Below are positions 62,598 to 64,000 of a stretch of DNA of 64,000 nt, piece by piece. A model generated the notes under the pieces. The model saw only the letters and a program-made list of their open reading frames with translations. It ran no database searches and was not told the origin of the DNA. This stretch comes from Hansfordia pulvinata (taxonomy: Eukaryota; Ascomycota; Sordariomycetes; Xylariales), in NCBI GenBank assembly GCA_006538405.1, contig BJKQ01000001.1, positions 4,278,001 through 4,342,000 on the forward strand, read 5' to 3'. Numbering within the stretch: position 1 is the stretch's first letter; each line of letters starts with the position of its first letter. The translations under genes were made by a program, and so were the position numbers.

Positions 62598-64000
62598 GCA
62601 ACCTGGAGTAGCTGGGCTCTGAAGAACGAGTACGTAATGGCTCTTGAATGAAGCAAGGCGTGTGCCATCATGTGAACCGAGATCAAGCACCCAAGAGTCA
62701 TAGTTATCGAGATCAGCTTGTCCGGGTTCTCGTTTCTCTCAGTCCTCTGACCGGCGGGCCGTTTCCGCCAAGACGACTACCCTTCGCAGTGGCCGTCTTT
62801 TACTAATTGCCACTCGGAGAACGCCTCATCTCATTCTCATTAAGGCACCTACCCCGAAAGCCAAGAACACCCAGCACAAGCGATCAGCCCAGTCGCCCCC
62901 AATGATCGCATTGACACCCTGAATCCCGCCTGACATCTTCTCTTACTTACTTACCGAAGACGCCCTCCATCTCGGACGCTGCGAGTGCCGACCCGTGGCT
63001 AAGAATCAAGTTGCCACGACCAATCCCGGCGCCTTTCCCCAGGCCGACAGCGGTGTTCTGGAGTGGTTTGGCCTCAAGCCGGTGGCGACAAGACGGGTGC
63101 CTGTATCGCGAAGGCGCGGGTTATTGTTTGCGCACCTAGCTATGGGCAGGCAGGCTTGGTTCGAGCCACTATCACGAGATGGGACCACCGAGAAGTAGAC
63201 GAAGAACAAGCTCTGCGCCGGCATGCCCGTCTAGCCTATCTGCCAGCCAGCTTGCTCGTGCGCCTTGCGCCTGTGCGCTTGACGTCAAGGCGACCCAGCG
63301 CAACGCAACGAAAGCAGGCGGACCGAGCCGTATCGAGACGGGGACACCGGCCGCGAACCACCACCACGATCAAGTGAAAGACAGTGGGGCCGGCCCTTTT
63401 GCAGCTTCTTCCTTACCCCGCGCTCAAGAGAGAGGCGAGAGGGCCCGCCCAGGTTTCTTAACAATGGGTGAGAGTCCCGCATCGAGTATTCCGTTGTCCA
63501 TTTGGCCCGACGAGCTAAGACCGAGGAGCCGAACGAGTGGAACAGGTCAGGGAAGGGTGATAGAGATCAAAGCGACGGGCGAGGGAGGAGAAAAGCCCGC
63601 CACTCAGAGAGCGTGTCCATGTTTCAGCGCACGCGACACAGATGCTCGCGCCCTGCATGGTGCTGCTATGAATAAACGCCGGCTATCAATACTGGGGAAG
63701 CCCCGAAGGCAAGAAAAGGGGGGCAACCGGTCGCGCGGGGCGAACAAAAGAGAACCCCACAGGCCCCCCTCCACCAAATCGCTCACACCTTATCTGCGAT
63801 TTCTGCAACCTTCTTGGTGCACTCTTACGGGTAGCGCGTTGCTCTCTTGCTCTTCGCTACCGACCGCCACGCGCCTGGGAGCAGGACCGGCTTACCGAGC
63901 GCTGTTGGGGCGGCCCGGCGTCGTGGTCCCCGGCGCCCGCGCGCCGCCCACTTTATTACCCCACGGAAACCCTTCGGTGGGCACCATATCGTACGAGTAG
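62598..64000. other. Right-edge flank, no gene recognised
   Basis: The sequence after the membrane glycoprotein has open but biased frames, the longest running from 63179 to the edge on the plus strand, with no domain I can recognise. One TACGAGTA octamer sits at 63992-63999, at the very end. Confidence 0.45.

Noticed and set aside
63150..63170. GGTTCGAGCC resembling a tRNA T-arm
   Set aside because: The flanking bases do not form the five-pair stem, and no anticodon arm or acceptor pairing can be drawn around it.
63179..64000. Long open plus-strand frame at the right edge
   Set aside because: Its translation is rich in Arg/Pro/Ser/Thr with no domain, and overlapping frames look alike. GC-rich DNA readily gives such open stretches.

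Overview
The window is nuclear DNA of a filamentous ascomycete, most likely a Sordariomycete. It has short GT-AG introns (about 55-85 nt) with CTGAC-like branch points, GC-rich coding sequence, pyrimidine-rich promoters, and a textbook carbon catabolite repressor CreA/Cre1 with the Sordariomycete N terminus. The order (perhaps Hypocreales) is inference only. I see no bacterial, viral or transposon genes and no convincing tRNA or rRNA.

Layout. At the left edge, on the minus strand, lies the 5' part of an SRF1-like membrane protein (1-776). A 2.7 kb divergent spacer separates it from a plus-strand mitochondrial K+/H+-exchange-related protein (3502-4519), which converges on a minus-strand tail-anchored protein (4922-5541). 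A gene-poor stretch of about 9.7 kb follows, then a minus-strand Rad51-paralog recombination protein, Rad55-like, in about six exons (15238-16807). The repressor gene creA (30623-31876, plus) has about 13.8 kb of gene-empty sequence before it and about 11.8 kb after it. Then come a large minus-strand ROG1-type lipase (43657-47380), a minus-strand RBR (RING-IBR-RING) E3 ubiquitin ligase (about 50939-53952), and a plus-strand multi-pass glycoprotein (60116-62597). The eight genes look like unrelated housekeeping and regulatory loci, not a biosynthetic cluster.

Two features stand out. (1) The octamer TACGAGTA / TACTCGTA occurs at least 52 times by eye, every one outside the assigned coding regions, against about two expected by chance. 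It often forms longer palindromes and is densest in the 7 kb beginning about 0.9 kb downstream of creA. A second short motif, GGTAGGTA / TACCTACC, accompanies it. The spacers are also full of long poly(G)/poly(C) runs, microsatellites including (TG)74, and a 10-bp G-rich array.

(2) Several otherwise intact genes are broken by single-base shifts, mostly a missing base in a C/G homopolymer: two in the K+/H+ protein, two in the lipase, probably one in the Rad55-like gene. The multi-pass membrane gene carries a +1 shift at a 7-bp tandem duplication. The first group looks like systematic homopolymer under-calling in the assembly rather than gene decay, so simple gene models here will be wrong.
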